A DNA stretch of 64,000 nt from Streptomyces nodosus (GTDB taxonomy: Bacteria > Actinomycetota > Actinomycetes > Streptomycetales > Streptomycetaceae). Below the pieces are notes generated by a model. The model had not been told where the DNA came from. It saw only the letters and a list, made by a program, of their open reading frames with translations, and did not search any database. Below are positions 8,457 through 17,667 of this stretch, in pieces (positions within the stretch are counted from its first letter, which is position 1; each line of letters begins with the position of its first letter). The stretch lies in contig NZ_CP023747.1 in NCBI RefSeq assembly GCF_008704995.1, forward strand, positions 496,001 to 560,000, in the 5' to 3' direction. The position numbers and the translations under genes were made by a program.

Positions 8457-9299
8457 ATGAGCACCTTGACCATCGGTGATTTTTCCCGGGCCACCCACCT
8501 CGGCGTCAAGGCGCTGCGGCACTATCACCGGGTCGGGCTGCTGGTACCGGCCGAGGTGGACGAGGTGACCGGGTACCGCAGATACAGGGTGGAGCAGATC
8601 GGCGACGCGCTTCTGATCAAGCGGTTCCGAGATCTCGACCTCCCTCTGGATCACATTCGCGCTCTGCTGGACGCGCCCAGCGTGGAGAGGCGCACGGCAC
8701 TGCTCCAGGAGCATCTGTCCCGGCTGATCGGTGATCTTCAGCGGATGCAGGCCGCGGCGGCGAGCCTCACCGCTCTGCTGAAGCCGGATCCGGACACGAG
8801 CCGGGTGCGGTTCCGTGTCGCTCGCGCGGCCGCCGGGGCCGCGATCCAGGCCGAGGTCGACACCGCCACCGTCACACCATGGTTCCGGGGGGCGACCGCG
8901 GAGCTGACGGCCGCGTTGCGCGCCGCGGGCGCCGCGGTGCAGGGGCCGGTGGTCGGGCTGTACGAGGACGGCATCTTCACCGAAGGTGCCGGCCAGGCGA
9001 CGGTGTTCGTCCCGACCACCGACCGGATCCGACCGCTGGGGCGTGTCGTCCCGCTGCTGTGCCCCACCGCCGAACTGTGCGTGGTCACCCACCAGGGCGG
9101 GCACTCCTCGATCGACCGCGCCTATGCCGCGCTGGGTTCGCATGTCGCACGTCATGAGATCTCCACACCGGGCCCGATCCGGGAGACCTATCTGACCGGT
9201 CCGGCCGACACCAACGACGAGGACGCCTGGGTCACCGAGATCGGCTGGCCCGTCTTCCACACCCGGAGCGGCATGGATCCGGGTCACACGTCCTCCTGA
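8457..9299 (+). CDS. MerR-family regulator with GyrI-like effector domain
   Basis: A 280-residue transcription activator. Residues 1-75 form the winged helix: TIGDFSRATHLGVKALRHYH, then VDEVTGYRRY. A dimerisation helix follows (about 80-115), and residues from about 120 resemble the GyrI/BmrR drug-binding domain. This class twists promoters with 19-20 base spacers when a hydrophobic or cationic ligand binds. Matching sites occur in its own promoter and before the CocE-type hydrolase, so those genes are likely its regulon. The start is fixed by the leaderless promoter. Confidence 0.88.
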   Translation: MSTLTIGDFSRATHLGVKALRHYHRVGLLVPAEVDEVTGYRRYRVEQIGDALLIKRFRDLDLPLDHIRALLDAPSVERRTALLQEHLSRLIGDLQRMQAAAASLTALLKPDPDTSRVRFRVARAAAGAAIQAEVDTATVTPWFRGATAELTAALRAAGAAVQGPVVGLYEDGIFTEGAGQATVFVPTTDRIRPLGRVVPLLCPTAELCVVTHQGGHSSIDRAYAALGSHVARHEISTPGPIRETYLTGPADTNDEDAWVTEIGWPVFHTRSGMDPGHTSS

Positions 9300-9358
9300 T
9301 CCGGAAGCGGGACACGGCTGTCGCACGGGGCGGAAGAGAGAGGGACGGACCGTGCGAG

Positions 9359-9427
9359 CCCCTCCCCTGAGGGGGGAAACAACGGGTTGGGCGGCCTTGA
9401 CCCTCCCCCACGGGGAGCCCCGAGTCT
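9359..9427 (+). promoter_or_regulatory. MerR-type promoter of the CocE hydrolase
   Basis: TTGACC (9397-9402) and GAGTCT (9422-9427) are separated by 19 bases containing CTCCCC and GGGGAG arms (9403-9417). This is the stretched, palindromic layout of MerR-activated promoters and shares ACCCTCCCCC with the merR promoter. A similar repeat, CCCCTCCCCTGAGGGGGG, is at 9359-9376. The transcript would have a leader of about 140 bases. Confidence 0.55.
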
Positions 9428-9576
9428 TTGCGAGGTCGCACAGCGCACGCGGCACGGTACGGCATGGACGACGGCCCGACGCACGACGGTCGCCATGTCG
9501 ACATGGCTGTTCGCTCGCCGCGCTGAACCGACCTTCTTTCTCTCCTGACCGCCCTTTCTCCCACAGGAATTCCTCC

Positions 9577-11331
9577 ATGGCACCGTCGTACACCCTGGAA
9601 ATCGACGCACAGATCCCCGTGCGTGACGGCACCCGGCTCAGCGCCAACATCTGGCGCCCTCGTCATGAGGAGCCGGTGCCCGTCATTCTCATCCGTACGC
9701 CCTACGGAAAGGATGACAGCCAGCTGATCTACTCGAGCGATCCGAACATGTACTCATTCCTGGAGGCGGGATATGCGATCGTTCGGCAGGAGACGCGGGG
9801 CACCTTCCATTCGGAGGACATGTTTTATCCGTATGCCGGAGATGGGGAGGACGGTGCCGACACGATCCGCTGGCTCCGCGAACAGCCCTGGTGCAACGGT
9901 GACGTCGGCATGTGGGGCCAGTCCTATATGGGGATGGTGCAGTGGGCGGTTGCGGCGACCGGGGTCGAAGGTCTGAAAGCCATCGCGACGGCGCAGGCGT
10001 CGGCTGACTTCTATCGCGCGCACTGGTACTCGCCCGGCGGCGCGATGTCCCTGGACACGTCGCTGTGCTGGGTCAGCCTCATCGTGTTCAACAAGCTCAG
10101 GCGTGATCTCGCCGACGGGGACCTGTCCGTCCTCTCGGATCTGGAGGAGGTGGCGAGGATTCTCGCGTCGGGGTCGGCGCTGACAGAGGTCCTGCCCACC
10201 TCGTACCACCCCGTGCTGCACAGACATGCGCCGTGGCTCGCCGAGGTTTTCGCCCACCCCTCGCGCGACGACTACTGGAAGGCGTATTCACCGCTCGAAC
10301 GCCTCGAGCGGGTGGAAGTCCCGGCCCTGAGCATCGCCGGCTGGTACGACACCTTTCTCACCGAGACGCTTCGCGCCCATACCGGCATGCGCTCGCGCGC
10401 CGCACATGCCGATGCCCGTGACGGACAGCGGCTCATCATCGGCCCCTGGGGGCACGCCCCGGAATTCGTCACCGGTGACTTCCCCGACCGGCAGTTCGGG
10501 CCCGCCGCCGGCATGCGCTACGCCGACCTGACGACGGCGCATCGCGCGTTCCTCGACCACTGGGTCAAGGGGGACACGACCGCCCTGGACGGCATCCCTC
10601 CGGTGCGCATTTTCGTCATGGGCATCGACCAGTGGCGCGACGAGACCGCGTGGCCGCTGCCGGACACCGCCTACACGGACTTCCATCTGTCGGCGGACGG
10701 TCCTGCGAACACCGCCGCCGGCGGGGGCACGCTGGCCCTGTCCCCGGCGCCGGCGGAGCAGCGCGACTCCTATCTCTACAACCCGCTGCGCCCCGTTCCC
10801 AGCGTGGGCGGTGCCATCCTCGCCCTCGACCAGACGGTCCACGCCGGTCCCTCCGACCAGTCCACTGTCGAGGCGCGCGAGGACGTCCTCTGTTTCACGG
10901 GTCCGGTACTCGACGAGCCGATCGAGGTCACGGGACATGTGTCCGTGACGCTCCATGTCTCGTCCTCCGCACGGGACACCGACTTCACCGGAAAGCTCGT
11001 CGACGTCCATCCCGACGGCCGGGCGATCCTGTTGTGCGAGGGCATCCAGCGCATGCGGTACCGAGAGTCACTCGAAGCTCCGCGCCTGATGGAGCCGGGC
11101 ACGGTTTACGAGGTCACGATCGAGATGGCCGCCACATCGAATGTGTTCCTGCCGGGCCACCGCATCCGCCTCGAGGTGTCCAGCAGCAACTTCCCGCGCT
11201 ATGACCGCAACACCAACACCGGTGGGGAGATCTCCGCCGAGAGCGCGGCGGACATGGTGTCGGCGGTCAACACCGTGCACCACGGGCCGGAACATCCGAG
11301 CAGTCTCACGCTTCCGGTCATTCGCCGCTGA
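9577..11331 (+). CDS. CocE/NonD family X-Pro dipeptidyl-peptidase-like hydrolase
   Basis: A 584-residue serine hydrolase of the cocaine-esterase class. The nucleophile elbow GQSYMG has Ser116. The family start PVRDGTRLSANIWRP lies near residue 14, and the helical cap and C-terminal jelly-roll (from about 390, with LVDVHPDGRAILL) complete the usual architecture. ATG 9577 has AGGA at 9565. The longer frame upstream crosses the MerR-type promoter and is rejected. Family members cleave ester or amide bonds of small acyl compounds. Regulation by the upstream merR gene is inferred from the promoter. Confidence 0.88.
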   Translation: MAPSYTLEIDAQIPVRDGTRLSANIWRPRHEEPVPVILIRTPYGKDDSQLIYSSDPNMYSFLEAGYAIVRQETRGTFHSEDMFYPYAGDGEDGADTIRWLREQPWCNGDVGMWGQSYMGMVQWAVAATGVEGLKAIATAQASADFYRAHWYSPGGAMSLDTSLCWVSLIVFNKLRRDLADGDLSVLSDLEEVARILASGSALTEVLPTSYHPVLHRHAPWLAEVFAHPSRDDYWKAYSPLERLERVEVPALSIAGWYDTFLTETLRAHTGMRSRAAHADARDGQRLIIGPWGHAPEFVTGDFPDRQFGPAAGMRYADLTTAHRAFLDHWVKGDTTALDGIPPVRIFVMGIDQWRDETAWPLPDTAYTDFHLSADGPANTAAGGGTLALSPAPAEQRDSYLYNPLRPVPSVGGAILALDQTVHAGPSDQSTVEAREDVLCFTGPVLDEPIEVTGHVSVTLHVSSSARDTDFTGKLVDVHPDGRAILLCEGIQRMRYRESLEAPRLMEPGTVYEVTIEMAATSNVFLPGHRIRLEVSSSNFPRYDRNTNTGGEISAESAADMVSAVNTVHHGPEHPSSLTLPVIRR

Positions 11332-11376
11332 TCTGCCTCCGCGGGCGGGGCGATCTCGATGAAGGCCGCCGTCTCC

Positions 11377-11412
11377 ACGCCTCCGCAGCCTCAAGGGCGG
11401 GTCCGGAGGCGT
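11377..11412. terminator. Stem-loop between convergent genes
   Basis: ACGCCTCCG (11377-11385) pairs with CGGAGGCGT (11404-11412) across an 18-base loop. It lies between the CocE-type gene and the convergent SDR gene and probably serves both. Confidence 0.55.
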
Positions 11413-11446
11413 CCCGGCGCCGGGGCCGCACCGGCTGCGCGGCATG

Positions 11447-12208
11447 TCAGACCGCCGACCAGCCGTCGTCGACCGGCAGGATCACACCATTGATGTTGCT
11501 CGCGGCGTCCGAGGCGAGGAACACCATGGCGGCCGCCTGTTCGTCGGCCTCGGCCACCCTGCCCGTGTTGACGAAGTACGGGCTGATGGCCGCCGGCCCG
11601 TGGGCACCCGGCTCGGCGTCCACCGTGATACCGGTCCGGGTGCCGCCCGGGGCGATGGCGTTGGCGCGGACACCCTGCTTGCGGTACATGACCGCAAGGT
11701 TCTTCGTCAGGCCCACCACTGCGTGCTTCGACGCGGTGTACGCGGCGCCCGCGGCGCTGCCGCGCAGGCCGGCCTCGGAGGCGGTGTTCACGATGGCGCC
11801 CCTCCCCGCCTTCAGCATGTGCGGCAGCACCGCCCGTGTGAGCAGGAAGGGAGCGGTCAGGTTGACCCGGATCACACGCTCCCACTCGTCGTCGCTGACG
11901 TCCGCCGGCGCCGACATGCGGTCCATGACGCCGGCGTTGTTCACCAGCACGTCCACACCGCCGAAGCGCTCGACGGCCTCCCTCACCACCTGGTCGACGA
12001 CCGCCTGATCACTCAGATCGCCCACCACGGCGACAGCGGTGCCGCCCGCCCCTTCGATCTCCCGGACGACCTTCCGCGCGCCCTCGGCATCAAGGTCGGC
12101 GACCACGACCCGCGCCCCCTCCGCGGCGAACATCACAGCCGCCGCACGCCCGATGCCCGATCCCGCCCCGGTGACGATGACGCTGCGCCCGTCGAGCCCG
12201 CTGTCCAT
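11447..12208 (-). CDS. Short-chain dehydrogenase/reductase
   Basis: A 253-residue classical SDR using NAD(P)H. The cofactor motif TGAGSGIG is at 13-20, NNAG follows in the middle, and the catalytic Tyr-Lys pair is in YTASKH. The C-terminus GVILPVDDGWS fits the family. ATG 12208 has an AGGAG site on the minus strand. It is divergent from a TetR gene; the operator at 12271-12299 lies 63 bases upstream, so that TetR probably represses it. Substrate unknown. Confidence 0.88.
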   Translation of the reverse strand: MDSGLDGRSVIVTGAGSGIGRAAAVMFAAEGARVVVADLDAEGARKVVREIEGAGGTAVAVVGDLSDQAVVDQVVREAVERFGGVDVLVNNAGVMDRMSAPADVSDDEWERVIRVNLTAPFLLTRAVLPHMLKAGRGAIVNTASEAGLRGSAAGAAYTASKHAVVGLTKNLAVMYRKQGVRANAIAPGGTRTGITVDAEPGAHGPAAISPYFVNTGRVAEADEQAAAMVFLASDAASNINGVILPVDDGWSAV

Positions 12209-12270
12209 GAAGTGCTCCTGCTCATGACCGTGGTGACCGGGCGACTGCCCGATGCGTCTCCACACCCTAC

Positions 12271-12299
12271 GACTTATTGTCTGTCAGTGACATTAAGTC
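12271..12299. promoter_or_regulatory. TetR operator, imperfect 11-bp inverted repeat
   Basis: GACTTATTGTC and GACATTAAGTC are inverted arms with one mismatch and a 7-base spacer. The AT-rich site lies in the SDR/TetR intergenic region and touches the first possible ATG of the TetR gene, fitting repression of both genes. Confidence 0.65.
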
Positions 12300-12356
12300 A
12301 TGGAGGAGAATTCAGGACGTGCGGTCCGAGAGCGATCGCCTGATCCGGAGGGACAG

Positions 12357-12995
12357 ATGAGCGCACCCCACGGCCGTACGGGACGACCGCCGCTGACCGA
12401 GGCACGCAGGGCCGAAGTGCGTCTGGAGATCGCCCGGGCCGCCGTCGGCCTGTTCGTGGCCCAAGGCGTGGCGGCGACCACGGGGGAGCAGATCGGGACG
12501 GCGGCCGGCGTGTCCGCGCGGAAGGTCTGGCGCTACTTCCCGAACAAGGAGAGTTGTGTACGGCCGCTGTTCTCGGCAGGCATCGATGCCATCGTCGCCT
12601 GTCTGCGGCAGTGGCGCCCCGGTGAACCCCTCGGCGAGGTCTTCGATCGGGAGCTCGCGAACCGCGAGAGCCTTCTCGGCGACCCCGACCGCGACACCGT
12701 CGGTGCGCTGGTACGGCTGACCCGCACCGAACCCGATCTGCGCGCGGTCTGGCTGCAGACCTACGACGAGGCCGAGCCGGCGTTCGCCCGCGCCCTCGCC
12801 GAACGTGCCGGGCTGCCTGCCGACGCCCTACGGCCGGCCATCCAGGCAGCGATGTTCAACGCGGCCCTGCGCGCGGCGGTCGAGCACCACGCCTGGCGCA
12901 CCGTCGACGAACCCGCCGATCCGGCCACGGCCCGGGACGGGCTGACAGCGACCGTGCGCTCGGCCCTGGCCGTCGTGGCGGAGGGGCTCGCCTAG
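12357..12995 (+). CDS. TetR-family regulator
   Basis: A 212-residue regulator with the TetR helix-turn-helix EQIGTAAGVSARKVWRYFPNKESC around residues 42-65. ATG 12357 is preferred because GGAGGG stands at 12346-12352. An in-frame ATG at 12300 abuts the operator and lacks a ribosome site, though leaderless initiation there is possible. It probably controls itself and the divergent SDR gene through the inverted repeat at 12271-12299. Confidence 0.85.
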   Translation: MSAPHGRTGRPPLTEARRAEVRLEIARAAVGLFVAQGVAATTGEQIGTAAGVSARKVWRYFPNKESCVRPLFSAGIDAIVACLRQWRPGEPLGEVFDRELANRESLLGDPDRDTVGALVRLTRTEPDLRAVWLQTYDEAEPAFARALAERAGLPADALRPAIQAAMFNAALRAAVEHHAWRTVDEPADPATARDGLTATVRSALAVVAEGLA

Positions 12996-13037
12996 GTTCT
13001 GTCCGGCGGGGTCCGGCGTCGGGCCCCCAGAACGGGT

Positions 13038-13053
13038 TGAGTAGCGGTACTCA
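13038..13053. promoter_or_regulatory. Inverted repeat upstream of DUF2238 gene
   Basis: TGAGTA and TACTCA are perfect inverted arms around GCGG, about 85 bases before the DUF2238 start. This looks like an operator or part of a regulated promoter; the binding protein is unknown. Confidence 0.35.
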
Positions 13054-13136
13054 TGCCGCCGTACCGGCGCCGCATCAGGATGAGGGTCCTGTCACGCTCC
13101 TGTGGTGAGGAGCGCCCTACGGCGAGGAGTCCGCCC

Positions 13137-13808
13137 GTGTCCGACCCGACCCTGTCCGCACCCGCCCCGTCCGCCCCGGCACGCTCCACCCCCTGGCGCG
13201 TTCCGCCCGTCCTGCTCGCCGGGATCGTGGTGGCCGGGCTGATCGTGTCGGGCTGGGCCCCGCGGGACCGCGTCACCTGGCTGCTGGAGACCGTGTGGGT
13301 GATCGTCGGGCTGCCGCTGGTCGTGCTGGCCTGGCGGCGTTTCCCGCTCACCGACCTGCTGTGCTGTCTGCTCGTCGTGCATGCGCTGGTGCTGGCGACG
13401 GGCGGCCACTACACCTACGCGCAGGTACCCCTCGGCGACTGGATCCGGGACGTCTTCGGCCTCCACCGCAATCCGTACGACCGGCTGGGCCATCTGATGC
13501 AGGGGTTCGTGCCCGCCGTGCTGGTACGGGAACTGCTCAGCCGTACCTCACCGCTCCGCGGCAGCCGCTGGCTGGCGCCGCTCACGGTGTGCGCATGTCT
13601 CGCGTTCAGCGCGCTCTTCGAGCTGTTCGAGTGGGCGGCGGCCGTGATCGGCGGCCATGACGCGGACGCGTTCCTCGCCACTCAGGGCGATGTGTGGGAC
13701 ACCCAGTGGGACATGTTCTGCGCGCTGATCGGGGCCACCGTCTCGGTGCTGGTGCTCAGCCGCTTCCACGACCGCCGGATCGCGGCACTGGAGGCTGCGG
13801 CGCGCTAG
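13137..13808 (+). CDS. DUF2238 (YjdF-type) membrane protein
   Basis: A 223-residue protein with about six hydrophobic helices. It has the family's conserved acidic and aromatic segments HYTYAQVPLGDWIRD, NPYDRLGHLMQG, SALFELFEWAAA and QGDVWDTQWDM. GTG 13137 has GGCGAGGAG at 13121 with good spacing; the longer frame lacks one. Members of this family are predicted inner-membrane proteins of unknown function. Confidence 0.85.
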   Translation: MSDPTLSAPAPSAPARSTPWRVPPVLLAGIVVAGLIVSGWAPRDRVTWLLETVWVIVGLPLVVLAWRRFPLTDLLCCLLVVHALVLATGGHYTYAQVPLGDWIRDVFGLHRNPYDRLGHLMQGFVPAVLVRELLSRTSPLRGSRWLAPLTVCACLAFSALFELFEWAAAVIGGHDADAFLATQGDVWDTQWDMFCALIGATVSVLVLSRFHDRRIAALEAAAR

Positions 13809-13809
13809 C

Positions 13810-13827
13810 GGGGCGGCGGACCGCCCC
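13810..13827 (+). terminator. Hairpin terminator after DUF2238 gene
   Basis: GGGGCGG and CCGCCCC form a perfect 7-base stem around CGGA directly after the stop codon. No U-tract is present. Confidence 0.5.
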
Positions 13828-13983
13828 TCGCGGAACTGGCCTTTTCCGATCAGGAATTGACGGTGCGTCAGGCCGGTTCCGGGGTTCGGCCGCCGAAGTG
13901 CGGCACAGCAGAACAAGGCATTGCGTACGAGGGGCCACCGAAAGGCTTCGGTCCGCTCAAGGCAAAAAGTCGTCGCGCGGGTC

Positions 13984-14042
13984 TGGTCAAGCGGAAGAGG
14001 TGTTCGGTAGCGTCACGCCCAGTTCACTGACATGTCAGTGAA
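13984..14042 (+). promoter_or_regulatory. Promoter and perfect 20-bp operator of the ABC/ADC operon
   Basis: TGGTCA (13984-13989) and TAGCGT (14008-14013) with an 18-base spacer form a plausible promoter. Just downstream of the expected start, TTCACTGACATGTCAGTGAA (14023-14042) is a perfect palindrome, followed by a partial copy CCACTGAC. The placement implies repression. The operon's own GntR-type regulator is the likely binder, as the core TGACATGTCA suits a small symmetric winged-helix site. The rest of the 308-base gap (13809-14116) holds only the hairpin at 13810-13827. Confidence 0.55.
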
Positions 14043-14116
14043 ATTCCACTGACGTCGGGGGCTTGGCGTCGGTTGCTCCGATGTCGCCGGAAACGGCCCC
14101 ACGAGACGAGGTTCTA

Positions 14117-14989
14117 GTGAAGAAGTCGCTTTGGCGCGGCAGCGCCGCCGCGGTGGCCGCGGGGCTGCTCGCCCTCACCGGCTGCTCCAGCACGCAGGGT
14201 TCGGGGAGCGCGCAGGGGGACCATCCCTTCGGGGACTGCGCGATCACAAAGAACCCGAAGGTACACAAGATGGACACCCGGGAGAGCGGTGCGCTGACCG
14301 TGGCCGCATCGCTCCCCTACCCGGCCGGCTACCGCGGGAACACGCTCGACTCCGTCGACGGCGGCTATATGTACTGCCTGGACGCGGAGATCGCCAACCG
14401 GGCCGGGCTCAAGAAGATCAAGCTCGTCAACGCCTCCTTCGAAGCTCTGGTGACCGCCAAGACGTCCAACTTCGATTTCGCCCTCTGGGACATCTACGAC
14501 ACCCCCGAACGGCGCCGGGCGGTGGATTTCTCCGCCCCGTACAACACCTATGAGACGGGCGTCCTGGTCAAGAAGGGCTCCTCCCTCACCCCGTCCTCGA
14601 TCAAGAACGCGACGGTCGGGGTGCTCGCCGGGTCGGTGCAGCTGAACTATGTGAACAGCACCCTCAAGCCCAAGCAGGTGCGGGTGTTCAACTCCAACGA
14701 CGACCTCTTCAACGCCGTGCTGGCGGGCCAGATCGACGCGGCGCTCAACGACACCGCCACCGTCATGCCGAGGGCCGCGAACTCGGACGGCAAGCTCGAA
14801 GTGATCGGCAAGTACCCGGTCGGCGGCAATGTGGCGGCGCTCTTCTCCAAGGGCTCACCCAATGTGAAGGTCGTGGACCAGATCCTCGCCGACATGAAGA
14901 AGGACGGCACCCTCGACGCGATCATGAAGAAGTGGCTCAACCCGATCCTGGGCGGCGACCCCCACGGGCTGCCGGACTGGAGCGCGTGA
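14117..14989 (+). CDS. ABC importer substrate-binding lipoprotein, amino-acid type
   Basis: A 290-residue lipoprotein: hydrophobic signal with lipobox LTGC, Cys23. The mature part matches family 3 solute-binding proteins (GALTVAASLPYPAGY, FALWDIYDTPERRRAVDFSAPY, DAALNDTATV). It should capture a small polar solute such as an amino acid or organic acid. GTG 14117 follows GAGG at 14108. It starts an operon with permease, ATPase and an acetoacetate-decarboxylase-family gene, which suggests a keto acid or related carboxylate rather than a normal amino acid. Confidence 0.88.
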   Translation: MKKSLWRGSAAAVAAGLLALTGCSSTQGSGSAQGDHPFGDCAITKNPKVHKMDTRESGALTVAASLPYPAGYRGNTLDSVDGGYMYCLDAEIANRAGLKKIKLVNASFEALVTAKTSNFDFALWDIYDTPERRRAVDFSAPYNTYETGVLVKKGSSLTPSSIKNATVGVLAGSVQLNYVNSTLKPKQVRVFNSNDDLFNAVLAGQIDAALNDTATVMPRAANSDGKLEVIGKYPVGGNVAALFSKGSPNVKVVDQILADMKKDGTLDAIMKKWLNPILGGDPHGLPDWSA

Positions 14990-14991
14990 TC

Positions 14992-16098
14992 ATGGCCACC
15001 AGAGCGCCCGGCACGAAGGCCGGGGCCATGAGATCGCAGACCACCGCCGCGGAGCCCACGCCCGCCGCCCCGCTGGCCACCTCCGGTTATCTGGGCGCCG
15101 CCGGGGTCCTCGCCCTGCTGGCGACCGTGCTGTGCTACCAGTTCACGGGCGCCGCGGTCAGCCGCTCCCAGCCGCTGCACCTGCTGCTCGGCGTCGTACT
15201 CCCGGTGCTGGTGCTGGGCGGGCCCTTCCTCCTCTCCTACAGCCGCAGCAAGCAGTCGGAGCGGGAGTGGGCGGAGGGACGGTACGCCGAGGCGCGGGTC
15301 GCCGCCTCCCGGTCGCGGGACGCGTCGGTCTCCTCGCTGGGACTGACCGGCTTCGTCGCCGTCGCCGCCCTGGCGGGGCTTCTGGTCTTCACCAACGACG
15401 GCGCCGTGCAGAAGACCTTCTTCAACGTCTCCTATATGACCAAGAGCCTCGGCGACATCTTCGGGGCGCTGGTCATCAACATCGAGATCGCGGTCGGGGC
15501 CCAGCTGCTCGCCATGCTCTTCGGGCTGCTGCTGGCCGTCGGGCGGCTGCTTCCCGGAAAGGGGTTCTGGCCGGTCCGGGCGCTGTGCATCGCCTATATC
15601 GACGTCTTCCGCGGTATCCCCTCGGTCGTGCTGATCTACCTGGTCTGCTTCGGCCTGCCGCTCACCGATGTGCCGGTGCTCAGCAAGGGCGACCCGATCG
15701 TCTATGCGATCGTCGCGCTGGCCATGACGTACAGCGCCTACAACGCCGAGCTGTACCGGGCCGGCATCGAGTCCATCAACAAGGGGCAGACCTCCGCGGC
15801 GCTCTCCATGGGACTCTCCCAGCCCGACGTCTACCGGTTCGTGATCCTTCCGCAGATGGCCAGGAACATCGCCGCGCCGATGCTGAGCCAGTTCATCGGC
15901 CTGCAGAAGGACACAGCCCTGGTGATCGTCGTCGGGATCATCGACGCGTTCAGCCAGGCCAAGATCTACTCGGCGAACGACTTCAACCTCTCCGCGGTGA
16001 CCGCGGTGTGCTTCGTCTTCGTGCTCATCACCATCCCGCAGACCCGCTTCGTCGACTACCTGCTGGCACGCTCCGGCACAAAGCTGAAGAGAGTCTGA
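14992..16098 (+). CDS. ABC importer permease, HisM/GlnP type
   Basis: A 368-residue permease. An N-terminal region of about 145 residues carries three extra hydrophobic segments. The standard binding-protein-dependent permease core follows, with the EAA-type loop GIESINKGQTSAALSMGLSQ that docks the ATPase. Start ATG 14992 lies 2 bases after the binding-protein stop with GGAG at 14977. The long N-terminal extension is more than is usual for this family and may be an additional membrane domain. Confidence 0.87.
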   Translation: MATRAPGTKAGAMRSQTTAAEPTPAAPLATSGYLGAAGVLALLATVLCYQFTGAAVSRSQPLHLLLGVVLPVLVLGGPFLLSYSRSKQSEREWAEGRYAEARVAASRSRDASVSSLGLTGFVAVAALAGLLVFTNDGAVQKTFFNVSYMTKSLGDIFGALVINIEIAVGAQLLAMLFGLLLAVGRLLPGKGFWPVRALCIAYIDVFRGIPSVVLIYLVCFGLPLTDVPVLSKGDPIVYAIVALAMTYSAYNAELYRAGIESINKGQTSAALSMGLSQPDVYRFVILPQMARNIAAPMLSQFIGLQKDTALVIVVGIIDAFSQAKIYSANDFNLSAVTAVCFVFVLITIPQTRFVDYLLARSGTKLKRV

Positions 16099-16101
16099 GC
16101 C

Positions 16102-16851
16102 ATGACAGAACCCTTTGTCCTGCTGGACCACGTCACCAAGAGATACGGCGACCACACCGTGCTCGACGAGGTGGACCTCGCCGTCGCCCGGCACGACGTG
16201 GTCACGCTCATCGGGGCCTCCGGCTCCGGCAAGTCCACCCTGCTGCGCTGCGTCAACGGCCTCGAGCCGATCCAGGGCGGACACATCTCGCTCGCCGGGG
16301 ACGTCATCTCGGGCGAGGGCGTGGACCTGGTCGGGCTGCGCCGCCGGGTGGGCATCGTCTTCCAGAGCTACAACCTCTTCCCGCACATGACGGTCCTGCG
16401 CAACTGCACCCTCACCCCCGTCAGGGCCGGCATCGCCTCCAAGGAGCAGGCGGAGGCCGACGCCCGGGCGATGCTGGAGCGGGTCGGGCTCCGGGAGAAG
16501 GCCGAGGCCTACCCCGACCAGCTCTCGGGCGGCCAGCAGCAGCGGGTGGCCATCGCCCGCGCCATGCTGATGCGTCCCGAGGTACTGCTGCTGGACGAGA
16601 TCACCTCCGCGCTCGACCCGGAGCTGGTGATCGAGGTGCTGAACCTGGTCCGCGAACTGGCCGCTGACGGCATCACCATGATGATGACCACCCACGAGAT
16701 GTCCTTCGCCCGGGAGATCTCCTCCAAGATCTGCTTCCTCCACCAGGGATCGATCCTGGAGGAGGGACGCCCGGAGCAGATCTTCGACGAGCCCGCCACC
16801 CCGGAGTTGAAGACGTTCCTCCGCCGGATCCATGAAGCCGGCCGGGACTGA
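16102..16851 (+). CDS. ABC importer ATPase, GlnQ type
   Basis: A 249-residue ATPase. Walker [10 protein letters not shown] is at residues 38-46, signature LSGGQQQR near 141, Walker B LLLDE then ITSALDPE, and the switch histidine is in TTHEM. It begins 3 bases after the permease stop. Energises the importer encoded by the two preceding genes. The proline usual in DEPTSALD is isoleucine here, which is seen in some relatives. Confidence 0.92.
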   Translation: MTEPFVLLDHVTKRYGDHTVLDEVDLAVARHDVVTLIGASGSGKSTLLRCVNGLEPIQGGHISLAGDVISGEGVDLVGLRRRVGIVFQSYNLFPHMTVLRNCTLTPVRAGIASKEQAEADARAMLERVGLREKAEAYPDQLSGGQQQRVAIARAMLMRPEVLLLDEITSALDPELVIEVLNLVRELAADGITMMMTTHEMSFAREISSKICFLHQGSILEEGRPEQIFDEPATPELKTFLRRIHEAGRD

Positions 16852-16875
16852 CCCTTTTTTCTATTGGAGTTGACG

Positions 16876-17667
16876 ATGAAGCAGAACTACGACGTCCGGG
16901 ACTTCTTCACCTACCTCGGATACCCCAGCGGCGATCAGCCCTACTGGTCGGAGAACCTGCGCAGCCTCTCGGTGTACTGCAAGGGCGACGCCGACAACCT
17001 CCGGGAACTGCTGGAGCCGACCCCCTTCGAGCTGGCCGACGACCGTTTTGTGGTGCAGATCGCGGACTTCGCCAACGCGACTCCGGGTTCCTTCTACGAC
17101 TCCGGGGTCGTCATCCCGGTCCGCTACGGGGACCACACCGGGGTGAACTACTACTTCGAGTACGAGGACCAGCCCTGGAGCGTCGCCTTCGGACGGGAGG
17201 TGTGGGGCTACCCCAAGCACTACGGGGAGATCCAACTCACCGACTCCACAAGCCGGGTGGCCGGAAGCGTGCGCCGCGCGGGCCAGCAGATCTTCGGCAT
17301 CTCGATGGAGCCCCAGGACGGATACTCCAACGAGGCGTGGGCCGACATGGCGCTCTACCCGCACCTCCAGGTACACGCCCTCCCGGAGGCCAACGGCCCG
17401 GGGTTCAAGACCTTCGAGATCGTCTCCCGCGACACCTCCAAGGACTTCGTCCTGCGGAACAAGTGCTTCGGCCCGGCCCGGCTCGAGCTGGGATCCGCAC
17501 TCAGTGTCAACGGTGTGCAGCTCGAGGTGGTCGAGGTGCTCGGCGGCGAGTACTCCGTCGGCGACTACGCCTGCACCGTGGAGAACGGCATTTCGACAGT
17601 GATCGACGACCTGCTGGCCGACCGCCCCGAAGGGCAGCCACTGCGGGCCTCCACCGCCGGCGAATAG
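16876..17667 (+). CDS. Acetoacetate decarboxylase family protein
   Basis: A 263-residue protein of the ADC family. The catalytic region is [14 protein letters not shown], placing the Schiff-base lysine at K114, nearly identical to K115 of the clostridial enzyme; the following lysine of that enzyme is His here. Family members decarboxylate beta-keto acids or catalyse aldol and dehydration chemistry. ATG 16876 has GGAG at 16866; an upstream TTG is less likely. It sits directly after the importer genes, so the imported compound or its oxidised form is the probable substrate. The downstream SDR could provide that oxidation. Confidence 0.85.
   Translation: MKQNYDVRDFFTYLGYPSGDQPYWSENLRSLSVYCKGDADNLRELLEPTPFELADDRFVVQIADFANATPGSFYDSGVVIPVRYGDHTGVNYYFEYEDQPWSVAFGREVWGYPKHYGEIQLTDSTSRVAGSVRRAGQQIFGISMEPQDGYSNEAWADMALYPHLQVHALPEANGPGFKTFEIVSRDTSKDFVLRNKCFGPARLELGSALSVNGVQLEVVEVLGGEYSVGDYACTVENGISTVIDDLLADRPEGQPLRASTAGE

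Noticed and set aside
8313..9650. N-terminal extension of the NTF2-like gene
   Set aside because: Runs antisense through merR without a ribosome site; ATG 8312 has a good site.
14647..16833. 728-codon minus-strand frame across the ABC genes
   Set aside because: Composition (runs of Gly, Asp, Gln, Arg) is typical of antisense GC-rich frames; the plus strand has well-defined permease and ATPase genes.
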